This document shows, one piece after another, positions 18,730 through 27,554 of a stretch of 64,000 nt of DNA. The stretch is from Balneola sp. GTDB taxonomy: Bacteria > Bacteroidota > Rhodothermia > Balneolales > Balneolaceae. Position 1 is the first letter of the stretch; each line of letters starts with the position of its first letter. The stretch is taken from positions 98,991-162,990 of the forward strand of contig NZQV01000021.1 in NCBI GenBank assembly GCA_002696035.1, in the 5' to 3' direction. The notes under the pieces were generated by a model. That model saw only the letters and a program-made list of their open reading frames with translations. It searched no databases and was not told the origin of the DNA. The position numbers and the translations under genes are program-made.

Positions 18730-19581
18730 ATGCTTCCAAAAGCTGATCTTCATATACACACTACTTGTTCAGATGGGAAAATGTCGCCGGAGGAAGCGGT
18801 AGAGTTAGCGGCTGAGAAGAAGCTGCAATGTCTGTCGATCACAGATCACGATACCTGTAAAGCCTATCATCAGGCCAAAGGCAAGGCGGCTGAACTTGAC
18901 ATTGAACTGATCCCCGGAGTGGAGATCACCTCAACCCTTGATGATAAAGAAGCCCATATTCTGGCGTACAACTTTGACCCGGATACCAATTACCTGGAGG
19001 ATTTCCTTAAATCTCAGAAGAAAGCCCGCAGAGAGCGTATCAAAGGCATCATCGAAACGGTGCAGAAAAATGGGGTTGAGGTTGACTTCGATGAGGTTTG
19101 GGCAGAAGCAAATGGAGCCAATATTGGGCGTCCACATCTTGCCCAGGTGCTCATTCAGAAAGGGTATGTCAGCTCTCACAAGGAAGCTTTTATCCGTTAT
19201 CTGAGCAATCAAAAACTGGGTTCAATTGAAAACACCTATCCCGATTATCGTGAAGTGATAGAGATCATCAAAAATGTAGGTGGAGCGAGTGTGGTTGCGC
19301 ATCCCGGAAGAATGTATTCCGATGCAGAAATTCAGCAGTTTATAGATGCCGGAATTGATGGGATCGAATGCATACATCCGAGTCACAATTTCAAACTGCA
19401 AAAGAAATATACTGAACTGTGCGAATCAGAAAGCTTACTTATGACCGGCGGAAGTGATTCTCATGATCATATTGAAACCGGATATACAAATGTGGGGGTT
19501 GTCACAATAGCGTATAAGTATGTGGAAAGGCTCCTAAGAATGACCGAACAACGAAAAAATATTACTGAAATAAAACATTGA
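18730..19581 (+). CDS. PHP-domain phosphoesterase (nucleoside bisphosphate phosphatase type)
   Basis: The 283-residue protein starts with ADLHIHTTCSDGKMSPEE, the first metal-binding motif of PHP domains, followed by SITDHDTCKAY, IPGVEIT, the long insert region, VVAHPGR and GGSDSHDH. Arrangement and length match the RNase AM / 3',5'-nucleoside bisphosphate phosphatase group rather than DNA polymerase PHP domains. It probably hydrolyses pAp or short 5'-RNA ends in the cytosol. The ATG follows the protease stop by three bases, so it is co-transcribed. Confidence 0.87.
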   Translation: MLPKADLHIHTTCSDGKMSPEEAVELAAEKKLQCLSITDHDTCKAYHQAKGKAAELDIELIPGVEITSTLDDKEAHILAYNFDPDTNYLEDFLKSQKKARRERIKGIIETVQKNGVEVDFDEVWAEANGANIGRPHLAQVLIQKGYVSSHKEAFIRYLSNQKLGSIENTYPDYREVIEIIKNVGGASVVAHPGRMYSDAEIQQFIDAGIDGIECIHPSHNFKLQKKYTELCESESLLMTGGSDSHDHIETGYTNVGVVTIAYKYVERLLRMTEQRKNITEIKH

Positions 19582-19582
19582 T

Positions 19583-20053
19583 ATGGCACACGAATTAATT
19601 GAAGGAGATACGACTCCGGGTAAAGTGAAAATTGGCGTTGTGGTTTCGAAATGGAATTCCATGATTACCGATAAAATGCTGTCCGGCGCTTTAAAATCTC
19701 TTAAAGGAAATGGAATTGCGGAAGAAGACATCACAGTGGTTCGCTGCCCTGGCTCGTATGAGATTCCGCTGGCGGTTCAAAAAGTGTTGGAAAGAAGAGA
19801 AGTGGCCGGAGTGATTGCGTTGGGTGTTGTGATAAGGGGAGGGACACCACACTTTGAATATGTTTGTGACGCAGTAAACCGTGGTATCACCGATCTTATT
19901 TTAAAACATAATAAACCGGTTGCCTTTGGAGTTCTTACAACCGACGATGTGAAACAAGCCCTTGAACGGGCTGGAGAGAAGGGAAACAAGGGTAGCGAAG
20001 CTGCTTTAGCCCTTCTCGAAATGATCTCATTGGATCAAAAACTATCATCCTGA
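19583..20053 (+). CDS. ribH: 6,7-dimethyl-8-ribityllumazine synthase
   Basis: RibH condenses 5-amino-6-ribitylaminouracil with 3,4-dihydroxy-2-butanone 4-phosphate, the penultimate riboflavin step. The 156-residue chain has GVVVSKWN, the VVRCPGSYEIPLAV substrate loop, GVVIRGGTPHFEYV with the catalytic His, and AFGVLTTD. The phosphate-binding segment reads RAGEKGNKGSEAA, one residue shorter than the usual RAGxKxGNKG form. No other rib genes are near; it lies in the envelope run, one base after the PHP gene, and no FMN riboswitch is apparent. Confidence 0.95.
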   Translation: MAHELIEGDTTPGKVKIGVVVSKWNSMITDKMLSGALKSLKGNGIAEEDITVVRCPGSYEIPLAVQKVLERREVAGVIALGVVIRGGTPHFEYVCDAVNRGITDLILKHNKPVAFGVLTTDDVKQALERAGEKGNKGSEAALALLEMISLDQKLSS

Positions 20054-20126
20054 CTTTTATAATAAGCTTGATAAAGGACCGGCAAAGCTCTAATTTTCAA
20101 AGCTTCAAAACAAGCCCTAAAATCAC

Positions 20127-20954
20127 TTGAAAGAGCTCACTTTAACAAAGACCAAACAGACTGACAAGGACAAACAGCTTCAGGATAACCTGAAAGCTGC
20201 TGGAGAAATTCCTGTTCATATTGCAATTATAATGGACGGCAATGGAAGATGGGCAAAAAGCAGAGGCAGTATTCGCCTGCACGGCCACAAAGTTGGCGTT
20301 GATTCCGTTCGCGATATAACAGAATCGTGTGCACAGCTTGGCGTCAAATATCTCACCTTGTATGCATTTTCAACGGAAAACTGGGGACGTCCCTCGGCAG
20401 AAGTAAGAGGACTGATGAAATTGTTGGTTTCTTCGCTCCGAAAGGAAGTGGACAACCTGAATAAAAACGACATTCGCCTGACCACCATTGGTCAAATGGA
20501 TCGTTTCCCACAGGATTGTAAGAACGAGCTGCAAGAAGCTATTGAGCTCACTAAAGATAATACACGGCTTGAACTTTGCCTGGCACTGAGTTATTCCGGC
20601 CGTTGGGATATCACCGAGGCAGTAAAAAAAATTGCAACACATGTAAAAGATGGGCGTTTAGATCCTGAATTGATCAATGATCAAATGATCGGTGATCATC
20701 TTTCAACAGCTGATGTGCCGGATCCAGAACTTATCATTCGAACCAGCGGAGAATATCGGATCAGTAATTTTTTGTTATGGCAGCTGGCCTACTCCGAATT
20801 GTACATTACCAAGACATATTGGCCCGATTTCAGACGAGAGGAATTATACGAGGCGATTGGTTCCTTTCAACAAAGAGACCGTCGGTTTGGAAAACTTTCC
20901 TCACAAAAAGACGAAAACGGTATTTCATCTCGTTTCTTTAATAAAAAATCCTAA
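20127..20954 (+). CDS. uppS: isoprenyl (undecaprenyl) diphosphate synthase
   Basis: The cis-prenyltransferase adds isopentenyl units to farnesyl diphosphate to make the C55 carrier for peptidoglycan. IAIIMDGNGRWAKSRG carries the catalytic Asp37; further landmarks are HKVGVDSVRDI, LTLYAFSTENWGRP, and the C-terminal DPELIIRTSGEYRISNFLLW. Length 275 includes about 28 extra N-terminal residues from the TTG at 20127. No ATG lies between there and the conserved core, so a non-ATG start must be used, but which one is uncertain. It precedes bamA. Confidence 0.94.
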   Translation: MKELTLTKTKQTDKDKQLQDNLKAAGEIPVHIAIIMDGNGRWAKSRGSIRLHGHKVGVDSVRDITESCAQLGVKYLTLYAFSTENWGRPSAEVRGLMKLLVSSLRKEVDNLNKNDIRLTTIGQMDRFPQDCKNELQEAIELTKDNTRLELCLALSYSGRWDITEAVKKIATHVKDGRLDPELINDQMIGDHLSTADVPDPELIIRTSGEYRISNFLLWQLAYSELYITKTYWPDFRREELYEAIGSFQQRDRRFGKLSSQKDENGISSRFFNKKS

Positions 20955-20974
20955 GCATTTAACCAAAAGGCACG

Positions 20975-23449
20975 TTGTTACTTTTGAAAAGACTATTTAT
21001 TGCTACCGTTGTTTTAATCGGATGTACCTCATTTCTTACACAAGCACAGGATATTGAACTGACCGATCCCACCCTGTTAACTCCATCTGAGTACCAGATC
21101 ACAAACGTTGAGGTTGAAGGAAACGAAAGAACACGTGCTCAGTTCATCATCAACGCGAGTTCCCTTACAGTTGGGAGTAGTCTTGTTTATCCCGGTGATC
21201 AGCTCTCAAGAGCGGTAGAACGGTTATATAACTCGGGGCTGTTTTCGGATGTGAAAGTATATATAACCCAGCGAACCGAAAGCGAGATCCAATTTCTAAT
21301 TGAAGTAACAGAGCAGCCAAGAATTCTGGAATACAAGCTTCGAAACATTAAGCGGTCTGAACGGCGGGATCTTCGAGACCTTTTGGTGATCACACCGGGT
21401 ACTGTTATTTCCGAAGCTACCAAAGGTCAGGCTGTAAACACCATCAAGAGGTTTTATCGGGAAAAAGGATATTGGTTCACCGAAGTTGAAGTGATGACCG
21501 AGGAAGTTGAAGAAGTAGAAGACCGTTTACGTCTAATCTTTAACATTGATCCCGGCAGCCGTTTAGAGATCAAGGATATTGAGTTTATTGGAAACGATAG
21601 TTTTTCGGATCGTAAACTCCGCCGGAATTTAAAACCCGTTAAAGAAGATGCCTGGTGGAAGATCTTTGGGAAAAAGGTGTATAAAGAAGATGAGTATGAA
21701 GAGGGTACCCAAAGCCTGTTGGATTTCTACCGCAAAAACGGTTACGTGGATGCCAGGATCATAAAAGATTCTATTTATACAAAGTCTTTTGATGGGTTAT
21801 TCAAAGAAAAAGAAGGGTTGAAATTAGAACTGACCATCGACGAAGGCCCTCAGTATAAAGTCAGAAATGTTAGCTGGGAAGGGAATACGGTTTACACGGA
21901 TGAGCAGTTATCAGAATCTCTGGGTTTTCAGAAAGGAGATGTATTCAACGAACAGAAATTTGAAGCGAATACAACCATCAATGCAGATAATTCTGATATC
22001 ATGAGTTTGTATCAGAATATTGGATATCTGTTTTTCCAGGCTGTTCCTAATATCGAGAAAGTAGCCGAAGATTCTCTCGATATCCATTTTGATCTATATG
22101 AGGATGAAATTGCCAATATCCGTCAGGTTGATTTTGTTGGCAACTCCCGTACCCACGATAATGTGGTACGAAGAACCTTGCGTACCATCCCCGGGAACCG
22201 ATATAGCAGAGATGCCATCATTAGGTCCATTCGCGAATTAGGCCAACTTGGCTTTTTTGATCCGCAGAACATTCAACCCGATCTTGTACCCAATCAACAA
22301 GAGAAAACAGTTGATATCACCTATCGTCTGGATGACAGCCAAAGCACCAGTAATTTTGAATTTTCAGGTGGTTATGGTGGATCTAGTATCGGAGTGATCC
22401 TTTCCGCAAGTGTCAATTTCAACAACTTCTCTTTACAAAGAGCTTTAGAGAAAGGAGGATGGACACCAATACCTACTGGTGATGGACAAAAACTATCGCT
22501 GGGTGTACAGGTAACCGGAACGGGATATCAGAGCTATAGTTTTGGATTTCAGGAGCCCTGGTTCAGAGGTAAGCCGACTTCCTTAGGATTTAACGTCTCC
22601 TACAACCTGTTGAACTATCAGGGTTTTAACGAGCGGAATGAATTATTCTCGAGTTCTATCTCGCTGGGTAAACGTCTTAAGTGGCCGGATGATTATTTCT
22701 CAACTCGTACCGTTTTAGGCTATCAGTTGTACAATGTAAGTGGAACCGAAGCTTATTTTGCAGAAGGGTCTTCTAATTTGTTAACACTAAAACAGGTATT
22801 GGAAAGAAATTCACTGGATAATCCAATGCTGCCCAATGCAGGGTCAAAATTCACCCTTTCTTTTGAGGCCGCACCGCCCATGCCGAAGTTCTCTGAATTC
22901 TATAAGATCAGAACCGAATATCAGCATCACGTGCCGATAGTGCAGAAACTAGTACTGACAACCCAGGTCCAGTATGGTTACATCGGTTACTTCACTGAGA
23001 ACAAACGTACCGATCTCAACAAATTCTTACTTGGTGGTACCCAGTTGCAGCAGCGTCAGAGCTTCTTGTATGATAATATTGACTTGAGAGGGTATCCGGG
23101 ATCCACCCAACAAAGTATCGCACCTATTGTAGATGGTCAGAAGACAGGAGGTACTATGTTCAGTAAATATTCATTGGAGATGAGGTACCCTGCAGTTTCT
23201 AATGACCAAGTTCAGATTATTCCTTATACTTTTGTGGACGCGGGTAATTCCTTTGTCGACTTCAGTACTTTTGATCCATTCAAAGTTAAACGGTCGGCTG
23301 GTTTTGGCGTGCGTCTATACTTACCGGTTTTAGGCCTGGTTGACTTGAGCTACGGATATCGGCTCGATGGGGTAGATGTGCCTAACACCAACAATGATGT
23401 CATGCCCGGAAACTGGGAGTTTTTGTTTAATATAGGGTCACCATTCTAA
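20975..23449 (+). CDS. bamA: outer-membrane protein assembly factor BamA
   Basis: An 824-residue Omp85 protein: signal peptide (about 1-24), POTRA repeats from about 35 to 430 (ITNVEVEGNERTRAQFI, IKDIEFIGNDSFSDRKLRR, VRNVSWEGNTVYTDEQLSE, IRQVDFVGNSRTHDNVVRR), then the 16-strand barrel ending in phenylalanine (FNIGSPF). It inserts beta-barrel proteins into the outer membrane. Start is TTG at 20975 or TTG at 20984; AAAGG at 20966-20970 is close to the former. It directly precedes three OmpH/Skp genes, the standard periplasmic chaperone partners. Confidence 0.96.
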   Translation: MLLLKRLFIATVVLIGCTSFLTQAQDIELTDPTLLTPSEYQITNVEVEGNERTRAQFIINASSLTVGSSLVYPGDQLSRAVERLYNSGLFSDVKVYITQRTESEIQFLIEVTEQPRILEYKLRNIKRSERRDLRDLLVITPGTVISEATKGQAVNTIKRFYREKGYWFTEVEVMTEEVEEVEDRLRLIFNIDPGSRLEIKDIEFIGNDSFSDRKLRRNLKPVKEDAWWKIFGKKVYKEDEYEEGTQSLLDFYRKNGYVDARIIKDSIYTKSFDGLFKEKEGLKLELTIDEGPQYKVRNVSWEGNTVYTDEQLSESLGFQKGDVFNEQKFEANTTINADNSDIMSLYQNIGYLFFQAVPNIEKVAEDSLDIHFDLYEDEIANIRQVDFVGNSRTHDNVVRRTLRTIPGNRYSRDAIIRSIRELGQLGFFDPQNIQPDLVPNQQEKTVDITYRLDDSQSTSNFEFSGGYGGSSIGVILSASVNFNNFSLQRALEKGGWTPIPTGDGQKLSLGVQVTGTGYQSYSFGFQEPWFRGKPTSLGFNVSYNLLNYQGFNERNELFSSSISLGKRLKWPDDYFSTRTVLGYQLYNVSGTEAYFAEGSSNLLTLKQVLERNSLDNPMLPNAGSKFTLSFEAAPPMPKFSEFYKIRTEYQHHVPIVQKLVLTTQVQYGYIGYFTENKRTDLNKFLLGGTQLQQRQSFLYDNIDLRGYPGSTQQSIAPIVDGQKTGGTMFSKYSLEMRYPAVSNDQVQIIPYTFVDAGNSFVDFSTFDPFKVKRSAGFGVRLYLPVLGLVDLSYGYRLDGVDVPNTNNDVMPGNWEFLFNIGSPF

Positions 23450-23991
23450 TGAAACCTCGAATTTCGTACCTACTTATACTTATAGCGATGATGTTTGCCG
23501 GGCTGTATACAGCTCAGGCTCAGGATCAAAAGATCGGATTCTATGAATCTGATTTCATCCTGGAGCAAATTCCTGAATATGATGGGATACAGCAACAACT
23601 GAATCTGCTGAGTAGTCAGTGGAAAGAAGAAGCTGAAGAGCTACAGCAGGAGATCAGTGAGCTGGAAGAAGATTATGAAGCTAAGGAAATACTATATACC
23701 GAAGAAATACGTAATCAGAAGCAGCAGGAAATAGCCCAAAAGAAAAAGGAGCGTGAACGGTACTTGTCTCAGAAATTTGGTCCTGAAGGGGAGTATTTTT
23801 CAACCCAAAGGGAGCTGCTGGAGCCAATACAACGGCAGGTATACACTGCCGTACGAGCCGTAGCGGAGGATCAAAACTTTGATTATGTCTTTGACCGTTC
23901 AGGCGATATTTACATGGTGTATGCGAACAACGAATTCAATCTGAACGAAGATATTTTGCTGGAACTTGGTATTGAGTTGGAAGACCAATAA
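23449..23991 (+). CDS. OmpH/Skp-family periplasmic chaperone (first of three)
   Basis: The start overlaps the bamA stop by one base (TAATG), so the two are translationally coupled. The 180-residue protein has a signal peptide (to about AQAQD), a small trimerisation beta-core (QKIGFYESDFILEQIPEYD and the C-terminal FDYVFDRSGDIYMVY) and a long, strongly charged coiled-coil hairpin (about 55-125) that forms the tentacles of Skp. It would hold unfolded outer-membrane proteins on their way to BamA. It is the most diverged of the three copies. Confidence 0.9.
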   Translation: MKPRISYLLILIAMMFAGLYTAQAQDQKIGFYESDFILEQIPEYDGIQQQLNLLSSQWKEEAEELQQEISELEEDYEAKEILYTEEIRNQKQQEIAQKKKERERYLSQKFGPEGEYFSTQRELLEPIQRQVYTAVRAVAEDQNFDYVFDRSGDIYMVYANNEFNLNEDILLELGIELEDQ

Positions 23992-24038
23992 TCGGTTCCT
24001 GAGATCATTTTAACAAACAAAAACAAAAGTAACATAGA

Positions 24039-24554
24039 ATGAAGAAACTAACGGCACTTGTCCTTTTTGTGAGCTTGTTTGCTATACAGGATGTATTTGC
24101 ACAAGTGAATATAGGATATACCAATCCCGCACGAATTTTAAGTCAGCTTCCAGAAGTGGAAGAAATTGATGCTGAGATTCAGGCTTTAATAGAACAACGC
24201 GATCAGGAGTTGGGAGAAAGAGCGGCACAATTGCAGCAGGAATTTTCAAATTACGAACAATCCATGACTGCCCTTTCTGAACAAGAACGCAGTACCCGTG
24301 AGCAAGAACTCATGGAGAAAAATCAGCAGTTTGAACAGCAGCGTGAAGTTATGATGAATGAAATTCGTCAAAAGCGTGCTGAACTCATGGCTCCCGTAAT
24401 TGAACGAATGAATGTTGCCATGGATGAAGTGGCTCAGGAAATGGGGCTGGATCTGATTCTTAATGAGGGGACCTCATATGGCGATTCCATCATCTTTTTC
24501 GCCAAAAGCGAGCGCCTTAATGTGACCGACGAAATTATCGAAAAACTAAACTAA
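24039..24554 (+). CDS. OmpH/Skp-family periplasmic chaperone (second of three)
   Basis: A 171-residue exported protein with signal peptide ending near VFAQV, the core NIGYTNPARILSQLPEVEEID, a glutamine- and glutamate-rich coiled coil (about 50-120) and the closing core MGLDLILNEGTSYGDSIIFF. It is clearly a paralogue of the genes before and after; NIGYTNPARIL matches KIGYVNPQAVL of the third. The 47-base gap after the first copy is enough for its own ribosome entry. Redundant or client-specific chaperone role inferred. Confidence 0.9.
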   Translation: MKKLTALVLFVSLFAIQDVFAQVNIGYTNPARILSQLPEVEEIDAEIQALIEQRDQELGERAAQLQQEFSNYEQSMTALSEQERSTREQELMEKNQQFEQQREVMMNEIRQKRAELMAPVIERMNVAMDEVAQEMGLDLILNEGTSYGDSIIFFAKSERLNVTDEIIEKLN

Positions 24555-24577
24555 AAAACGCCACAAATTACGATACG

Positions 24578-25120
24578 ATGAAGAAATTAAGTTTACTGTT
24601 TATTTCCTTTGTTATTGCTTTTTTAACTATTGATGTTGCCAAAGCACAGGAAGAAATGAAAATCGGGTATGTAAACCCGCAAGCTGTTTTAGCAAAAATG
24701 CCGGAAATGGCTGCTATCCAGCGAAGATTACAGAATTTTGCAGAACAGAAACAGCAGGAATTATTGCAGAAAGAGCAAGACTTCCAAACGGCTGTAACAG
24801 AATATGAGCAAAAAGCCGGTGTTAGAACAGAAGAAGCAAACCAGCGCGAACAGCAAAGGTTATCTCAAATGCAGGAAGATCTGATGGCTGCTCAGCAAGA
24901 GGCTGAAACTGCTTTACAGCAACGCCGTCAGGAATTATTGAGCCCAATGTTCACTCAAATTGGTACTGCTATTGATGCAGTTGCTGAAAATATGGGGCTT
25001 AGTTATGTACTGAACACCACCACTTCAAGTGGCGATCAAATTATACTGTATGCTTCTCAGGAATATCAGGAAAAGTATGATATTACCGATGAAGTTATGA
25101 ACGAACTGGGTGTGAACTAA
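24578..25120 (+). CDS. OmpH/Skp-family periplasmic chaperone (third of three)
   Basis: A 180-residue Skp-like protein: signal peptide to about AKAQE, core MKIGYVNPQAVLAKMPEM, Gln/Glu-rich coiled coil (about 55-125), and closing core MGLSYVLNTTTSSGDQIILY. It is closer to the second copy than to the first, suggesting a later tandem duplication. It is the last gene of the run from 15 kb; a strong terminator follows 35 bases after its stop. Confidence 0.9.
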   Translation: MKKLSLLFISFVIAFLTIDVAKAQEEMKIGYVNPQAVLAKMPEMAAIQRRLQNFAEQKQQELLQKEQDFQTAVTEYEQKAGVRTEEANQREQQRLSQMQEDLMAAQQEAETALQQRRQELLSPMFTQIGTAIDAVAENMGLSYVLNTTTSSGDQIILYASQEYQEKYDITDEVMNELGVN

Positions 25121-25154
25121 GACCTGCCGTTCAGCTTCACAGTAGAATATATTT

Positions 25155-25185
25155 AAGCCGTTCAAATTCTTGAACGGCTTTTTTT
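25155..25185 (+). terminator. rho-independent terminator after the bamA-ompH run
   Basis: AAGCCGTTCAA (25155-25165) pairs perfectly with TTGAACGGCTT (25170-25180) around the loop ATTC, followed by five more Ts. It ends in the stop codon of the convergent minus-strand gene (25184-25186). Confidence 0.92.
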
Positions 25186-26296
25186 ATTTCACATTCTTTT
25201 TTCGGTTTCGGATATAATCCTCAAAAATATATCCACCGAGGTCGTCAAGGGAAGCAAAATAGGCTTTACCCTTATTGGCTTCGGTCATTTCCCGCACAAA
25301 ACTTTGCAGGTAAGGATCCTGAGCTATCATAAAGGTAGTGATGGTGATCTGGTCTCTGCGACATTTCACGGCTTCATCTAATACCTTATTCACGATCTTT
25401 CGATCCAGACCAAAGCTGTTTTTATAAAACTTACCGTTCTCGATCATACAAGAAGGTTTCCCATCAGTTATCATAAAGATCTGCTTGTTGGCATATTTTT
25501 TACGTTGCAGAATATGCCGAGCCATCTCCAGCCCTTGCTTGGTATTGGTGTGGTAAGGCCCCACTTTCAGATAGGGAAGATCATCTACAGATATCTGCCA
25601 GGCCTCATTTCCAAAAGCAACAATGTCCAGCGAATCTTTAGCGTAATTGTTCATAATGAGTTCAGACAAAGCCATCGCAACTTTCTTTGCAGGCGTGATG
25701 CGATCTTCCCCATATAAGATCATGGAGTGACTCAGATCTATCAAAAGCACGGTTGCAACAGAGGTGTAATGATCTTTTTCATACACTTCCAGGTCGTCTT
25801 CCTGCAGGTTGAAAGCATCTATAGAGCTGTGGTTAAGCATATTCAGCATGGTGCCAACACTGTCGATCTGGCCAATATCATCACCGGGATTCCACTTTCG
25901 GGTTTCTGGTTGACGTTCCATTCCCTTTCCGGTGTGGGGTGTTTTGTGTGAACCAACACCGCCTTTATCCAGATTCTTGAAGATCTCTTCGAGCGATCGT
26001 TTTCGAAGGCTGCGCTCCGATTTCTTTGTCATTATAAGGGCGTCTCCATCCTGATCTTTTTGAATGTAGCCCCGATCCTGAAGTTCTTCTATAAAATCTC
26101 CAAGCGAATAACCTTCGTCAAACTGATCGGTGATGTCGTACTCTTTATCCAGCTCGGTAAGCCATTGCAAAGCCTGAGATACATCTCCGCTGGCTATGGT
26201 GAGCAGTTGCTGAAATAAATCCCAAAGGGTATCGAAAGGCGATCTTCCCTTATTGTTGGCAAAGCGTTCGTCCCATTCAAAGTATCTAAAATCCAT
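25184..26296 (-). CDS. VWA-domain protein
   Basis: Start at ATG 26296 is favoured by GAGGAG five bases upstream; the frame is open 29 codons further but without such a site. The 370-residue protein has an N-terminal helical region and a von Willebrand A domain from about residue 175. The MIDAS metal site is visible as DLSHS (about 187-191), the Thr in the HTNTKQG segment and MITDGKPS. No signal peptide, so cytosolic. VWA proteins of this kind often work with MoxR-type AAA ATPases, but none is adjacent. It is convergent with the ompH run. Function unknown. Confidence 0.8.
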   Translation of the reverse strand: MDFRYFEWDERFANNKGRSPFDTLWDLFQQLLTIASGDVSQALQWLTELDKEYDITDQFDEGYSLGDFIEELQDRGYIQKDQDGDALIMTKKSERSLRKRSLEEIFKNLDKGGVGSHKTPHTGKGMERQPETRKWNPGDDIGQIDSVGTMLNMLNHSSIDAFNLQEDDLEVYEKDHYTSVATVLLIDLSHSMILYGEDRITPAKKVAMALSELIMNNYAKDSLDIVAFGNEAWQISVDDLPYLKVGPYHTNTKQGLEMARHILQRKKYANKQIFMITDGKPSCMIENGKFYKNSFGLDRKIVNKVLDEAVKCRRDQITITTFMIAQDPYLQSFVREMTEANKGKAYFASLDDLGGYIFEDYIRNRKKNVK

Positions 26297-26402
26297 GATC
26301 TCCTCTTTATACTTCCAAATACTTACTATGGCAAATGAGTTCCATAAATTCAGAAAAGAATAGCGCAGATGGATATATTTCACTTCTAAAAAAACAAAAT
26401 CT

Positions 26403-27041
26403 ATGAAGGAAAATCAGGTTGAAGATCGGCTCAAATTTGAACGGCAATTGTGGAGTGAAGGCTATGCCCGCGTGATGGGATTGGATGAAGTGGGGCGTGG
26501 CTGTCTTGCAGGACCGGTAGTGGCTGCCGGAGTTGTGTTTAAACCGGAAACGGACATCCCCGAGATCAGAGACAGTAAGTCGATCAATGAGAAGTCGCGG
26601 CTTTTGCTTGCAGAACAGATCAAAGAGGAAGCTCTTTTCTGGACTGTTCAGGAAGGTAGTATTGATGAAATTAATGAGCTCAATATCTTGTGGGCTTCCC
26701 TTCACACCATGCAAAAATGTGTGGATGCGGCTTCCTTACCGCCCGATTATTTGCTGGTAGATGGAAACCGTTACATTAATTCTCTGATACCATATACCTG
26801 TCTGGTGAAAGGCGATGACCGGTCCATGAGCATTGCTGCAGCTTCTATTCTGGCAAAAGTATACCGTGATGAGTTAATGCGAGATCTGCACGAAGAATTT
26901 CCGGAATACGGATGGAATTCCAATGTGGGATATCCGGCTCCTGTTCACAAAAAAGCCCTAAAGGAATACGGGTACACCGATCATCACCGTACTACGTTCA
27001 AGCTTGGTACCAACAAAAAGCGAGTAAATATCACAAGTTGA
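26403..27041 (+). CDS. rnhB: ribonuclease HII
   Basis: RNase HII removes ribonucleotides from DNA and RNA primers. The 212-residue protein shows VMGLDEVGRGCLAGPVVAA with active-site Asp28 and Glu29, DSKSINEKSR, YLLVDGNRYI with the third acidic residue, and KGDDRSMSIAAASILAKVYRD. The C-terminus (HHRTTFKLG) is the usual substrate-recognition tail. It is divergent from the VWA gene, with about 100 bases between, and convergent with the CBS gene, whose stop codon directly abuts this one. Confidence 0.96.
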   Translation: MKENQVEDRLKFERQLWSEGYARVMGLDEVGRGCLAGPVVAAGVVFKPETDIPEIRDSKSINEKSRLLLAEQIKEEALFWTVQEGSIDEINELNILWASLHTMQKCVDAASLPPDYLLVDGNRYINSLIPYTCLVKGDDRSMSIAAASILAKVYRDELMRDLHEEFPEYGWNSNVGYPAPVHKKALKEYGYTDHHRTTFKLGTNKKRVNITS

Positions 27042-27485
27042 TCACCCGGGATAACCGCCGCCGCTTCCGATATAATCCCGCAGAGAATTGATCTCATTTT
27101 TTTGATTGGCGATCACGGTCTTTACCACATCTCCGATGGAGATCACGCCAACAACCTTCTCATCTTGCATAACGGGTAAGTGACGAATCTTTTTCTCCGT
27201 CATCAGCTGCATGCACAAATTTACAGTGTCGCTGGAATTCACCCGAATCACTTTATCGGTCATGATATCTTTGACGGGGGTTTCTTTGGATGTGCGACCT
27301 TTCAGTATCACCTTATTCCTGTAATCCCTTTCTGAAATTATACCTTCCAGATTTTGATCTTGCATAACAAGAAGCGCTCCAATATTGTAGTCGGCCATTT
27401 TTGCAATCGCATCGTACACTGTGTCACTGGGCTTGACTGAATAAATGTCCCTTCCTTTTTGATTTAAGATCTCTTTTACCTGCAT
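27042..27485 (-). CDS. tandem CBS-domain protein
   Basis: The ATG at 27485 has GGGGA nine bases upstream and gives a 147-residue protein; the open frame reaches 27539 but that part is not conserved-looking. It consists of two CBS motifs only: SVKPSDTVYDAIAKMADYNIGALLV and, after ISERDYRNK, VNSSDTVNLCMQLMTEKKIRHLPVM ending in GVISIGDVVK. Stand-alone CBS pairs bind adenosine nucleotides and act as energy or redox sensors. It is the last gene of a three-gene minus-strand group with the hydrolase and the DUF1801 protein. Confidence 0.9.
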   Translation of the reverse strand: MQVKEILNQKGRDIYSVKPSDTVYDAIAKMADYNIGALLVMQDQNLEGIISERDYRNKVILKGRTSKETPVKDIMTDKVIRVNSSDTVNLCMQLMTEKKIRHLPVMQDEKVVGVISIGDVVKTVIANQKNEINSLRDYIGSGGGYPG

Positions 27486-27554
27486 AGTACATCCCCATTT
27501 CTTGTGGTTAATTACATGTAATAAAAGCAATTTTTTCAAATATGCAAGAATCGG

